NCBI GenBank assembly: GCA_002197995.1
Contig: NGZR01000001.1
Span: 806,001 to 870,000 of the forward strand
Origin: Gaeumannomyces sp. JS-464
Taxonomy: Eukaryota > Ascomycota > Sordariomycetes > Magnaporthales > Magnaporthaceae
DNA length: 64,000 nt
Direction of reading: 5' to 3'
In this document: one piece after another, positions 34,481 through 46,399 of the stretch
Layout of the letters: each line of letters opens with the position of its first letter
How positions within the stretch are numbered: position 1 is the stretch's first letter
Notes under the pieces: model-generated
Told to the model about the DNA's origin: nothing
Databases searched by the model: none
What the model saw: the letters and a program-made list of their open reading frames with translations, nothing else
Made by a program: the position numbers and the translations under genes

Positions 34481-34983
34481 TTTAAAACGAATAAATATTA
34501 TCGCGGTAATTAATCTAACAGTAAAATAGTAAAGCAAAAAACAAGCAGGCAAGTAGCGGGGATATCGATATTTGTGGTTGTAAAGATTAAGTTCCAAATT
34601 ATAACGATTAAAGCTTACGGCTTTTAAAATATTTTAAGCTTTTTAAGTTATACTTTCGATTTGCTTTTTCCTATTATGCCGATTAGCACGTACACGGCTT
34701 AATAAATTTCTATTAAGTTTATTTACTACTATTATGCGCATTTAATTCGGTATTACCTAATTTTACGAGCGTTTAACCAAACATTGCCCCATTTCCTATT
34801 ATTCCTATTTACAATCCTTATTTACAGTTTTTACCGATATTTAGCACAATCCTTTTGCTTTTTTTTCCTTTGTTTTTAAAACAGGTTACCAAATTTAGAT
34901 TTCTTTATTATTAGTATTGTAAAATCCCGGGATTTGGAAAGCGAGCGTTTACTAATATACGCGTTTAAAAAAAGAATTGCTAA

Positions 34984-35217
34984 TGTTAATCCAGGTAATT
35001 TAGCGCGTGCATTCAAAAAAGGCCCACGCTTTGTAAAGCCGCAAGCTTACAAGCTGTGCGCTTTTAGAGCTTATGAAAAGGGATTTTATAATCCCCTTTT
35101 TATAACTAAATTCCTATACGGACATGCATTACTATAAACACCAGTTCCAAATTTATAAATTTTTTTTTTTCCTTTTAGGAAATTTCCGTGCTTACAAAAG
35201 TACTACTCCTACTAACA
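34984..35217 (+). repeat. Copia-1 3' LTR, copy 1
   Basis: 234 bp from TGTTAATCCAGG to CCTACTAACA, followed by the target duplication GTTAT at 35218-35222. Confidence 0.88.
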
Positions 35218-35222
35218 GTTAT

Positions 35223-35560
35223 TGCTTTTTTCGTATTCGAAATTCGTACCTTTTCGCTGCTTTTAGCGAAAAGTAATTGCTTTAAACCTTGTATATTAAT
35301 TAAACTCGTAATTTCCTTTTTTAATATTATAACTTATATATATGTTAATATTAATTGTTATTCGTTGCGAATTTTTTAACTATTATCGTGGTTTACTCCG
35401 TGCTTTTATTCCGGGTAAGTTTTTTAGTTTTTTGCTTCGGAATTTTTTCCCGTGCTTTCGGTATTTTAAATCGTATTAATCCGTCGGTTTAAACTCGTGC
35501 TTTTTTCCATATATATTTTACATTTTAACTTTCCGTGTAAATAATATGTTAAAAATCTTA
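35223..35560 (-). mobile_element. Gypsy-A copy 1, resumed after the copia-1 insertion
   Basis: This stretch aligns by eye with copy 3 from about 63715 to the window end (for example GAAATTCGTACC...TTAATATT against GAATTTTATACC...TTAATATT), exactly where copy 1 broke off at 20420. Confidence 0.6.
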
Positions 35561-37374
35561 ACACATATATTATAAAATACGATAATAAATGTGCGAAAGT
35601 TATTACGAATTACTAGTAATTTACTATTTAAACCTTTTATTTGGAAATTAATAATTCATTTTTTAAATGTTTTACTAACCCTTTTTTTTTTTTTTTTTAA
35701 AAAAGTCGCTTTTTAATTTGGTTATTAAATGCTATTAACACTTGTTTTATATGCATTTTACTTAAAAAGCTCGATATATCCCGTTAAATTAACGTGCAAA
35801 TCCGGGTAGTTTAATAAATACGTTTTAATACGGCGTAATTCTTTTTTTAATACGTTATCATATGGTTTTCCGTAATACGTAACGGTTTATATTCGTAATA
35901 ACTGTACCGGTACCGGTTTTTAAAGTAAAAACTTTCGGGTATATTGTTATTTTAAAAGCTGTTTGTTTTTTAAATACGAAAAAACGGCTTATTATATAAG
36001 CTTTGCTTAATATATATATTTGCTAAAAGCCGCGGTGTGCGATCGTATAAAGCAAATCCCGAAGTCGGGATTTAACTTAAAACTTGCACAGCTTCCGTGC
36101 ATAACGGCCTGGCCGGTAATTTCCGTACCGAAACCTCCGTATTAAGAAAACGTTATCTTTGCCACGGGGCTTCGGGCTGTAAATTTTCCGTTTTCGTAAA
36201 TAGCTTTATGCGACTTTTAGCTGCTTATTTAACACTAGCAATTTTTCTTTTATAATCGCATTTTCCTTTTTTAAATATTAATTAAAATAAGTTGAATTAT
36301 TTCCTAATAAAATAATTTAAAGTAATTATGCGGAATAAGCAAAACAAAAGAAATATATGCTAAAAGGCATATTATGCAAAACAATTAACTTTGGGCTTTA
36401 ATATAAACGCTAAAAAAATATCTTTTTAGGTAATTCGGCGTGTATATATATATGCATCGCACAAAAGCGGCGTAAAAGTAGTGGGATAAAAAAGGTTGCT
36501 AATACGGTAGTAGTAATTGGTTTATATAAAAAGGATAAAACTATTAGGTTATAAATAGCTTCGTGCGAAAATAGCTGTAAAAAGTGGTTTTTCCTTTTTG
36601 CTTTTATAAAACCGTACGGAAAAACCCACTTTTGCAAGTATTAAAACGCTTTCTTTTTTTTTTTTTTTCTTTTTTGCATAATAACGCACCTTTTACTATA
36701 ACTTTAACCTTATCCGTTTTTTTTAATCGCGCGATTTTTTAGCCTTTCCCTTTTTTTTTCCAGCGTTTAGCTACGGTTAATCGTCGCGTTTTCGTAAACG
36801 TTTCGCGCGCGCGTTTTCTCGTTTTCACGCTTTTAATCGTTTTTCCGAATCGCACGATGTTTTTTTGCCCGCTATTTAGCTTAGCGCTTTAGCGTTTGCC
36901 GTTTACACTTTTTTAGGTGCGATTAGCACTTGTTCAATAACGAAAATGCGATTTAACTGCGTTTTTTTACCGGTTCGCTTAGCAATTGTTAATTTAATAA
37001 CGGCTTTCACTATTAACGTACATATTACCTTTTTTAGCTTTTTTTTCGCACAAAGCTAATCTTTTTTTTTATTTAGCTCGAAAAACGCCAGCTCGCCGCT
37101 TTACCGTTGCACGATATCGAAATCCGGATAAACGTTACCAACCCGAATATAACGTTTAACGAGCGTATTATGCTTTTAGTAGCTAAAATCGTACGGCGCG
37201 AGTCGTATTTCCGCGCGGTTTTAATCCATTCGCGCGGGATTTTAATTCGCCGTTTTTTTAAAAGTGCGGCAATTTTAGCGCCATTTCGCGCTTTTCCCGT
37301 TGCGTGCGAATTTATAGCTTTTAAAGCGGAACTTGTTCGAGCTATGTTTAGCAATCGTACGGTTGGAATTATAA
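35561..37374. other. Unassigned AT-rich stretch
   Basis: It may contain the 5' part of gypsy-A copy 1 and the flank of the LINE. T-rich runs at 35680-35698 and 36652-36672 could be poly(A) tails of minus-strand elements. The segment 37073-37374 is less AT-rich and open on both strands, without a recognised family. No gypsy-A 5' LTR is visible. Confidence 0.4.
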
Positions 37375-37540
37375 TGGAAGTGCGCGATAACAGGCACCCG
37401 AAGTGATTGGTAATTATTCCTTAGCTACTTTATTGGATCGCGGGCTAAAGCGCGCGCAGGCCAAAATACTAGGGCCAGTGCATAGGCTTAAAGCTGTAAG
37501 GCACCAGTTGCCACCCACGTAACTCAGGCCACCTTTAACA
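37375..37540 (-). repeat. Copia-2 3' LTR
   Basis: It runs from TGGAAGTGCGCG to CCTTTAACA on the plus strand and is nearly identical to 42581-42747. Confidence 0.85.
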
Positions 37541-37909
37541 CCCCCCCGTAGGCCATGCAACGGCCCTAAAGGCATTACGAGCACGCATTTACGTAATAAC
37601 CCTCCAAGTTCGTAGTGTTTCCCTGGTTTTCCTATAAGCCGTTTATTGCGGCATTTGCTGCATTCCCAGCTAAATAACAAACCTCGCTTATCCTTTCGCC
37701 GTTAAGCTTTTCGTAAAACCGTCCGCTTTTATATTGGCCGTGCCAATTAGCTTAAGGGTGAAAAGTTAACGCTTTACAATATCGATTACCCACTTGTAGC
37801 GGGAGGTCGATTATGCGGGTGCGGGCTAATTTTAACGGGTTTAGCACCGTCGTTTAAGCGTTAGCGCTGTTCGTGTGCACCACGAGAGTTTTTCGCTAAA
37901 GGTATTTAG

Positions 37910-39060
37910 TTTCCTTTAAAATGCTTTTAATTTAAAGCAAAAAGCCCGGCCCGTTAGCAGGAGGTTAACGAACTCCGCCTTCGTTATCGACGTCGTTATA
38001 AAAGTTTGCTTTTTTAATTGCCAGTAAATAGGACCACCCGCTAGCATAACGATTACGCCGTTTGTAAATGCCTTCGTACGGAGGCAGTTGGCGAACGAAG
38101 CATTTCCGTAAGCTTTTAAGCCCATCGCTTCGGCGTTGTAAAGTAGGCCTATTAAAGGTGAGCGCAAGCCTTTTAGTGCTAATAATGTTAAAATGTTTTA
38201 GCAGTGCCAAATATTCGTTACGTGGATTGGCGTTAACTTTTTGCAACCTTTTTACGGTATACGTAATATAAGCGAGCGAGTAATGCAGCGAGGTAGCTAA
38301 TACTCGCTATTTCCGACTGGTAGCGCAAAACCTCCTCGTGCGGGAAAGGGTCCCAAATGATCGGCATTACAAAATTAAAAGGCCAGGGCGTTTTTACTGC
38401 TTTAAGGTCCTTCCGTTTGTATTTAGTAATAATTTTATTAATATAGCTGGTTGGTAAAGGCTTATAGTCCTCCGCTGGCGATCTTTTACAACTTGCATGC
38501 CGAGGAACGTTTTTGCGTTACCCAGGGCGGTTATTTCGAACCGGCTACCCACCTCGTTAGCGATGGCTTTAATTTCCGTAACCGTATAAGCGGCAATTTG
38601 GAAATCGTTTACGTAAAGCAATAGCATAACGCCCGTTTCCTTTTTGCGGTAAAGGCAAACGTTTTGGTAAATCGGCCAAAGCTAAATGCTTCGAACTCCG
38701 GAGTGATCGTTTAATACCACTATAAAAGCGATTTGCGAAAGCCGTAAAGTGCTTTTTTTAAAGCGGCAATAATAGCCTTTTTGCCTAACCGGAATGCCTT
38801 AAGTTTGCTATACGTATACCATAACGTTGCTAAGTACGATGGCGCTAAAATAGGCAGCCACGAAATCGAACTGGCGGCATTTAAAATCGTTAACGGCCAT
38901 AAGCATAAAAAACACCCTCGTAAATGTTGCATAAGCGATTACCGCGTACGTTGCAGCCTTATCCTCGCCCGGAGTATCGTCGTAATTGCCGTAAACGATT
39001 TAACGCGTTTTAATCTTTTTAAAAGCGCCGTTAGGCGTTAGTTTAGCACGTATACCCATT
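37910..39060 (-). pseudogene. Copia-2 RT and RNase H
   Basis: RNase H: LAGGPIYWQLKKQTF and SITKAEF (about 38060-37930). RT: LLLYVNDFQIAA (YVDD degraded to YVND), ITALGNAKTFLGMQVV (38627-38480) and KKALYGFRKS (about 38760-38730). All are hallmark Ty1/copia motifs with sparse stops. Confidence 0.83.
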
Positions 39061-41860
39061 TGCCCGGCAGTGCTTTAGCGCCCGGGGCAATTTTTCCAGC
39101 ACCCACGTGCTTTTTCGAGCAGCGTATTAATTTGCTTTTGTATTGCTAGTTTGTAATATCGCTCGTACTCGGTTTCGTGCTTTACCGCGTCGTAATAATG
39201 GGCCCGAATATACGGTGTTCCCGGCACCGTGGCGACGCCGAAAAGCGCGAGGTTGGGGATTTTAAAGCCGCCGATCTTTTAGGGTAAAACGATATCGTTA
39301 TCCGGGTACGTGATGTTAACGAGTGCAAAACTCGTTTTTCGGGCAGTTTCCTCGGCAGCTTTAATATCCGTATTAAGGCTGTAAAAGCTCTCGTTGTTTT
39401 CGGCGCTTTTTAAGGTTACCCGGATCCTTTTCCGCCACTTTTTTAATATTTTTAAGCTCGAAGCGAACCGTTATAAATGCTTCCGCGGGCTCCCTCTTTT
39501 TGCAGGTTTTTAATGTTAGGACTTTATAATGCTTAGGGGCCGTTAGGCGCTTTTTTAATCGCCGGTTATTCGGCGGGGGGGCGGCCGCTTTTTGCAGGTC
39601 TTTTTTTTGGGCGCTGCGGGCACCGTAACCGCCTTGTTACCGAGCTCGGGAGTTTTTTCGGGTGTTAGCATGCCCGGGCCGGCGGGCTTTTTAAGCTTTT
39701 TAGGCTTTGCAGCGGCAGGCTCCTCGTCTTCCGCTTCGGTTTCCCCGGTTTTTTCCGCAGGCGATAAATCGTTATTACTTCCGGGGCCGGCAATATCGCC
39801 AGTTGCACCGGTGTTACCATCGTTGCTATCGGTGGAATTAGTAATTAGGCTATATTATAAACCAAATGCTTATTATAAAGTAAAGGTTTTTAATAACGGC
39901 CTCGTTAACCGCATTAGTGGTAATCGCCTTTTTAATAAAGTTATAGGGCGACTTTCGGCGCTTACTAGCGCTTTCGTTAATCCGTGCGTTACGGTAACGG
40001 AAAACCTTATTAGTACCATTTGGCTTAATTAGCAGGATTTCGTTATAAAAGCCTTCTAGCCTATAAACCGGCCCCTCGTTGCTTTAAAGGCCATTTTGTT
40101 AGCTTTAGCTTGTTTGCCGTTTTTAATTAGCACCTAGGCAACCGCGCCCTAAATGCGGAAGGTACGAATTAATAATTGGTAATACTCCTCGTTAAGGCCG
40201 ATTGCTTTTGCCCACGCTTTGTACGGGCTTTCCTTGCCGCTAAAAGCTGTATTTAAGGTGTAGTTTAGCACCCTTTTCGCTATTTACAAAGCATATACCC
40301 AGTACTTTTTATACAAGCCGTTGGCGTTAATCCCGGTACGAGCCGCGTTAAATATAGTACGGTTAGCACGTTTAACAATGCTGTTTATTCCGGCATCGCG
40401 CCGGGTTAATCTCGTAAGCTTTGCCTCGAGTAATGCAATAGGCTTTTAGCTTTTCCGGGTTAAACTTCGTACTACCGTCCGTATAGATTGCTTATATTTT
40501 AATGCTTAACTGGAGTTTAATATAGCTAATTTAATTACAAACCTTTGTAAAAATCTCCGTGCTGGCTTTGTTAATTGCAAAAATCACCTAGTTAAAAGTA
40601 ATTGCCTTATTAGTAATATGGACGGCGTAATTATATCCGCCGTATAAAATAAGCGAAATGGTTAATGTATTTATGTAAATACGGCTTAAAAGGCGGGTAA
40701 TGCGGTGGAAGTAACGATTGCCGATAATTTAAGTCGCTTTGCTTTTTAAACAACCGTTACAAGTATGTTTTAATGCTTCGAAGTAGCTAACTTTAATGCC
40801 TGTAGCGCGGGTAAGCCGTTATTACCGCTTCCTTATTAGCATGCATTAGGCGCCGATGCATTATTACGTAAGGCACCGGGCGTTTTGTCGTGGTTGGTGC
40901 GTTAACTTCCGTCGGTCGGTTTTTTCCGTTAAGTGCGTTGCTTAGGGCTATAAGGCCCGGGGGCGCGCTTGCGGGCACGTTAACGTTAGCAATTAGTACG
41001 TTATTATTAATTTAGTAGCTGCTTAACCATTTATCGTCGGGCGTTACGAAGTGATCGGTTTAATCGTCCTTTAGGCTTGCCTTACGCATTTTGCTAAGGT
41101 TAAAAGGTTAAAAGGGGATTTAGGCGTGAAAATTGCCTGTAAGGTAACTGTAGTAACGCCCGCCTTGTTGCGCTAATGCATTTCGACGGTGCCCTTTTTA
41201 ACGGAAACTTAAGCGCCGCTGTTGGCCGTGGTAGCGTTGTAGGAACCTCGCGCTTCCTTAGCGAGGTGAACTATTTGCGATCGTTAAAGTGGTGCTTAAA
41301 CGAGCCGGAGTCGATTATTACGGCGTTACGGGCACTGTTAACATTGTTTAAAGCGGTATTGGCTATATTGTATTAGCTGGCACTGCCTCGATTAACCGGC
41401 ACACCACCAGTATGGTCGGCAACCCTCGGGTTGGCTGTAGCCTCGTTAGCTGCCTTATTGCCTCGCTGGAAGCGCCGTTCCGGATACTTGGCCTTTTAGG
41501 CCTCCTCGAGCTTAGGGTGCAAAAGTTAGCAGTTGTCGTTACCGCCTTTGTAATGCTTACCGCACCTATCGTGGTGGGGAGCACGCGAAACGATAGTGCA
41601 ACCCTTTTTATTGCAGGGCTTCGGCTTTTAAAATCCTTCCGGCTTTTTGTTAATGTTAACCATGGCCCTCGATTCCGAGGCCTTTATAACCGCCGTGTTT
41701 TCGAGCACTTTCGAAATGAAGTTAGCGGGAGTGCGGCGTTCGCTTTTACAACTCCCCAAAGTTATAACCACCGCAAAAAGGTAAGTGGCGCTAAGCCCGT
41801 TAACGAGGCTCCTTATAAGCATTCGATCCGGAATGTTAATGTTAGCCTAATCCAGGGCCT
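39061..41860 (-). pseudogene. Copia-2 gag-protease-integrase region
   Basis: The protease active site DSGSFKHHFND lies at 41325-41280 (DSG, as in many copia elements). The GAG-pre-integrase motif MHRRLMHANKEAV lies at about 40860-40810. A proline/serine-rich linker between integrase and RT occupies about 39600-39840, and the plus-strand frame at 39592-40032 is its shadow. Frames are interrupted. Confidence 0.65.
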
Positions 41861-42580
41861 GCTTTATTTGTAACCAGCGGTCCGTATACTTTTTAACGTT
41901 ACCGTTAAACTTTTCTACCGAAATTGTATAGTGTTCGTTAATTAAGGCGTTAAAACGGCCGTTAGCGGTAACTTTAATAGTGCTAATTACCTTATCCCAA
42001 AAAGCTTTTAGGTTTTAATCCTCGTCGTTTTTGGGGCGGTCCCAGCCGGCTTTTTCCAGGTTCGTGGTTACCTTTTCGATACTGTTACGAATGCAGTACT
42101 ATATTAATGTCCTTTTAAAAGCCCATAACTAACAGTTTCGTAATCCTCCGCTTAGCCGGTTTAAGCCGAAGGGTTAGCAAATATGAAGGAAATGTTGCGG
42201 GAAGCGGTTAAATGCACCCGGATGGTGCGCTTCCATGTTTCCAGGTTAAAGCCCTAGCAGGTCCGAAACTTTTTACTGCGATTTCGCGGTATTGCCATTT
42301 TAGCGACTTTGTTGGCACTTTTAACGCGTACAAAGGCGTTGGATTGCAAGGGAAATGGTGCCTTTAAGCGCTGAAAGGGTTATCGTTGTTGCTTTGTTAT
42401 GGTTGTAATCGGCGCCGAACGCGGCCTTATTAATTGTCGTTTAACGGTTTTTTAATTGCTGCGCCTCGCCCGTAATCCACGGCGGGAGAACGCAAGCAAC
42501 GGGAAACAACTCGTACACCGTTAATCTTTCCTAATTAGGTAGAAATATCGTTAACGGTGGCGCGAAGGCTTATAACTTGA

Positions 42581-42747
42581 TGGAGGTGCGCGATAACAGG
42601 CACCCGAAGTGATTAGTGATTGTTCCTTAGCTACTTTACTGGATCGCGGGTTAGGGCGCGCGCAGGCCAAAATACCAGGGCTAGTGCATAGGCTTAAAGC
42701 TGTGGGGCACCAGTTGCCACCTACGTGACTTTAGGCCACCTTTGACA
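42581..42747 (-). repeat. Copia-2 5' LTR
   Basis: It runs from TGGAGGTGCGCG to CCTTTGACA on the plus strand, about 93% identical to the other LTR by eye. The differences are mainly transitions. Confidence 0.85.
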
Positions 42748-43968
42748 GAAAATAAAAAAGGTGACGTTTTTTATTGGTTTGTTAGTTATGCCTTTTAGCA
42801 TAAACCTTTTCGATCGGTTTTGGTATGCTTTTTTTGCTTTTCTATAACGTGTTATGCTATTTCGCATCCCCGGTAAAAAGCCGGGTGCGGTTCGTTGCAA
42901 TTCGCGCATTTGGGTATGGTTTTTTATTATTCGAAATAGGCGTTGCATTAGTGCTTTCCTTTTTGGTGCTTCGGTTTTCCGCAATACGAGCACCGGCTTA
43001 GCTTAATGCAAAACTTTTAACGGTATTCCCATTTGTAACAATTGTAATATTAGGTGGTTTTAGCGTTTGGTGCAAATGGCTTCAATTGTAAATTACTGCT
43101 TTTATTTACGAGTTCGCATGCTTAGTCCGTTACCGCTGTTAATTCGATGCGGGTTAATACCATAGCGTATTCGTAAAAGGTCCGGGCCGGTTATACGTGT
43201 ATGGATTTAACTTTTACGTTTCGGTTTTCGGCATTTAAACTTTTACGAGTGCAATTGGGTTTTTTAAAAGTGCCTTTTATTTAAAGCCTCGAATTATTAC
43301 GTTGTATATCCGTTTTCGGATCGTTGTTTAATCGCCGAATACTTTTTTTACTTAATCGTTTTTTTTTTATATTCCTTTGCGTTTGTTTAAAAGCATATTA
43401 CTATGTTTCCGCTTCGGAATCGTTTCGTTACCCGTATTATCGTGCTTAGTTAGTTGTTTAACGCTTATAAGGTATTTATCGTTAACCGCTTTTTGATTGC
43501 TTTTAGGGGTTTTTTTACGGCTATAATAATCTTTCGCTCGACTTTCGACAGTATAAATCGAGGTGGAAGTTGCGTTGTGTTCGGGTACTGTTAGCGAGGT
43601 TAGTTTAACTCGGTTCCGCCCGGTGTTCGGGCCGGTAAGCCCGTGGCCAGCGCGGTGGCATAGGACTTTTTAATATCGGCTAATGCTTTTTTAATTTCCT
43701 CGAATATTTTTGTTTTAAGTTTTTATAGCGTATTGTTAGTTACCGGTCTTTTTGCGGTAGCTTCGCGTTGGCGAGCCGCTTTTACGTCGATTCCCCGCTT
43801 CGTTAATTCCGATATTAGTTGTAAGACTTCCAGCAATTTTCCATTAATTACAAAGGGTTTTAGTTTGTTAATAATCTTTTTTTCGCTTTTTTCCTAGCGG
43901 TTGCGCGCCGGTTTCGTATCGGTATTGTCGCTTTCCCACGCGTTCGAAAACGCGTTAGGTGGATCCAT
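42748..43968 (-). pseudogene. Tad/I-like LINE ORF1 remnant with zinc knuckles
   Basis: From ATG 43968 (MDPPNAFSNAWES) the minus strand reads KLKPFVINGKLLEVLQLI and TKRGIDVKAARQREATA, then EEIKKALADIKKSYATALA with GLPARTPGGTELN. Near 43060-42860 it has tandem CCHC-type knuckles (YYNCYKW, RCSYCGKPKHQKGKH, PKCANCNEPHPAFYRGC). This matches ORF1 of fungal Tad-clade non-LTR elements. ORF2 (endonuclease-RT) is not seen; the copia-2 element abuts where ORF1 should end. Confidence 0.72.
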
Positions 43969-44163
43969 CGTCGTGGTATGCCGATTAGCCGCGAGCTTAA
44001 AATCGATCGCCATCGATTTTTGGCCCGCGCCGTCGGCGCGCGCACGATGCGGCATCGGTCCGGGGTCGAATCGGTTGCGAGGAGTTTGATTTTAGCGTTA
44101 AAATTGGATTATTTTAAAAGGCTAACCGGCTGCGCGTTTTTAAGGTCGCGGCAGCTTTGTTAG

Positions 44164-44882
44164 TTATATTATTATTATTAAAATGGTAAAATTTTAACGA
44201 AATTTTAACGTTATTAAAAGTTTTCGATACGTTCGAATATATAAACGTGTTAATAAAAAAGGCGTATGTTATTTCGAAATTAGTATAAGTTATAATATCT
44301 TGTTTATAAAACCCGGTAAAATGATAATTTCCCGTTTAAATTTAAAAGCAAGTTAAATTAGTTAAAACCGATTGCTAAACGATATAAAAGCGCGTATATT
44401 GCAAAAACCAGCTATTTATCCCTTTTAACAAAGCGTTTAAATTTTACATCCTATATAAAACGTATAACTTACTATTAAACAGCTATTTAAAACGTAATAC
44501 AATTTAAAACTTTATATGTAAAACATATACTTTATTACGGTTATTACGAAACGTTAACGCATTTATTTAAAACTGCTATTTATATACAGCATTTAAAGTG
44601 AGGAGGAAATCTTTAAACGAATTATTAAAACTATTAATGTTATTTAAATTATAAGCAAATATTTCCGTCGATTACGTTAATTTATTACCGTTATATAAAC
44701 GTTAAAATATTATTTAGTATTATATTATAATAATAATAAACCGGTTAACGAAAATGCGTTAGTATATTTTAATAATGAAAATTAACGCGGGCCGTTTAAC
44801 AAACGCCTTTTTTTCGGAAATATATCGCTTATACGGCATTTAAAATATTATCATTTTAAATTAAAACCAGTAATTCGTATTT
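44164..44882 (+). mobile_element. Gypsy-C integrase fragment, left part
   Basis: The plus strand reads CKNQLFIPFNKAF, then ISVDYVNLLPLYKR (44655-44695), INRLTKMRQYILI and FFSEIYRLYGI. This is an integrase core of a different gypsy type from A and B. It is cut at 44882 by copia-1 copy 2 and resumes at 57715. Confidence 0.7.
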
Positions 44883-45118
44883 TGTTAATAGGAGTGGTAC
44901 TTTTGTAAGCACGGAAATCTTTTAAAAGGAAAGAACAAAAATTTATAAATTTGGAACTAGTGTTTATAATAATGCATATTTATATAAGAATTTAATTACA
45001 AAAAGGGGATTATAAAATCCCCTTTTATAAGCTCGTGGGAGCGCACGGCCCGTAGGCTTGCGGCTTTACGAAGCGTAGGCCTTTTTTAAATGCACGCGCT
45101 AAATTACGTGGATTAACA
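44883..45118 (-). repeat. Copia-1 3' LTR, copy 2
   Basis: From TGTTAATAGGAG to GGATTAACA on the plus strand; reverse complement of the copy 1 LTRs. Confidence 0.88.
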
Positions 45119-45618
45119 CTGGCAATTCTTTCTTTAAGCGCGTGCATCGGTAAATGCTCGTTTTTCCAAATCCCGGGATTTCATAATACTAATAATAAAA
45201 AAATCCGGATTTAATAACTTGCTTTAAAAACAAAAGAAAAAAGGGCAAAGGAATTATGCTAAATATCGGTAAAAATTGTAAATAAGGACTATAAATAGGA
45301 ATAATAGGAAGTGGGGCAATGTTTGGTTAAGCGTTCGTAAAATTAAGTAATGCCGGATTAAATGCGCATAATAGGAGTAAATAAACTTAATAAAAATCTA
45401 TTAAGCCGTATGCGTGCTAATCGGTATAATAAAAAGAAGCAAATCGGAAATATAACTTAAAAGGCCTGGGATATTTTAAAAGCCGTAAGCTTTAATCGTT
45501 ATAATTTGGAACTTAATCCTTACAACCACAAATATCGATATTCCCGCTGCCTGCTTACCTACTTGCCGATTTTTGCTTTATTGTTTTACTGTTTAACTAA
45601 TTACCGCGATAGTATCCA

Positions 45619-46380
45619 TTCGCTTTAAAGGAGCTAGTAAAGGCAAATCCGTTAAAAAAGGTTAAATTAGCGTTAAAACGGTCCCAAATAATAGCGTTAA
45701 AAAAACTCATGCCAAAAAGGGAAAAAGCAAATCCTTTACTCGCCCGCGCCTTACAAAAGGCAAACAAAGATCGTTTTTATGCCTAAATTGCTTTAACTTT
45801 CTTTTAGCCGGTAAGTCCGATAAAATTAAATGCTTTAATACCAAGCCGGTTAATAACCGTTACTAGTCCTATGCTTTTGGTTATTCGTACTAACCGATAT
45901 AAGTAATTTTTTAAGCTTTAATTTGCTAATTTTTTGCGCTAACGACCGGTAGTTTTAAAATCGCAATAGCTTTAGCTAAAAAGTTTATAACTAAATATTT
46001 CCGCGAAATTATTATTAATAAAGTATAATGGCTAATCTTTTATTTGGCTGCTTTAGTGCTTTGTTAACCGTGCTTTAACTATTTTTAAAATTTCGCGAAA
46101 TGGCGTACCACTATTAAATGCATAATCCTTTTTAAAAAGGAGGAATAAACCGGTAAAATTAACGCTAATTTTATTAAAATAAGTGCTATTAAGCGGAAAG
46201 CGGCGGGCCGCGCTACCGTTTAACGTATATTCGATGCAGCGTTTTTAAAAGCAGGGGATAATTTATTTAAAGCTTTTAACAATAACGAGGATAAAAACGA
46301 AAAGATGGCCGAAAAGGGAAAAAAGGATAAAAATGCTAGTAATATTAATAAATAAGCTGGTAATATATCCGGTAATAGTA
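45619..46380 (+). pseudogene. Antisense Cys-rich frame of copia-1, copy 2 (best preserved)
   Basis: A single plus-strand frame of about 250 codons runs opposite to copia pol with only TAA/TAG interruptions. It begins near SVKKG and has a basic stretch THAKKGKSKSFTRPRLTKGK. A Cys module CLNCFNFLLAGKSDKIKCF follows, then a middle part IALAKKFITKYFREI, and it ends in a charged tail with NNNEDKNEKMAEKGKKDKN. Long runs without any stop in such AT-rich DNA argue that this was coding. Family not recognised. Confidence 0.6.
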
Positions 46381-46399
46381 AAGGTTTTTTTTAAAACTT

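Larger units (their letters stand above)
20421..35217 (+). mobile_element. Ty1/copia family 1, copy 1 (contains nested gypsy-B)
   Basis: LTRs are 20421-20655 and 34984-35217, and GTTAT is duplicated at 20416-20420 and 35218-35222. On the plus strand it reads gag, zinc knuckle, integrase, RT and RNase H. The pol frame is split at 24471 by the gypsy-B element. Removing that element restores the motif STIVKPYYKAK across the junction. Copy 2 (44883-57714, minus) is collinear. Confidence 0.88.
37375..42747 (-). mobile_element. Second Ty1/copia family (copia-2), 5.4 kb, mildly RIP-mutated
   Basis: LTRs of 166 and 167 bp (37375-37540 and 42581-42747) enclose gag, protease, integrase, RT and RNase H in Ty1/copia order on the minus strand. 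A run of seven G (minus strand, 37547-37541) abuts the 3' LTR as a polypurine tract. GC content and readable frames are higher than in neighbouring elements, so it is probably younger. Flanks TATAA and GAAAA do not match, so no target duplication is claimed. Confidence 0.83.

Noticed and set aside
39592..40032. Plus-strand 146-codon frame rich in Ser, Gly and Pro
   Set aside because: It is the shadow of the copia-2 integrase-RT linker on the minus strand.
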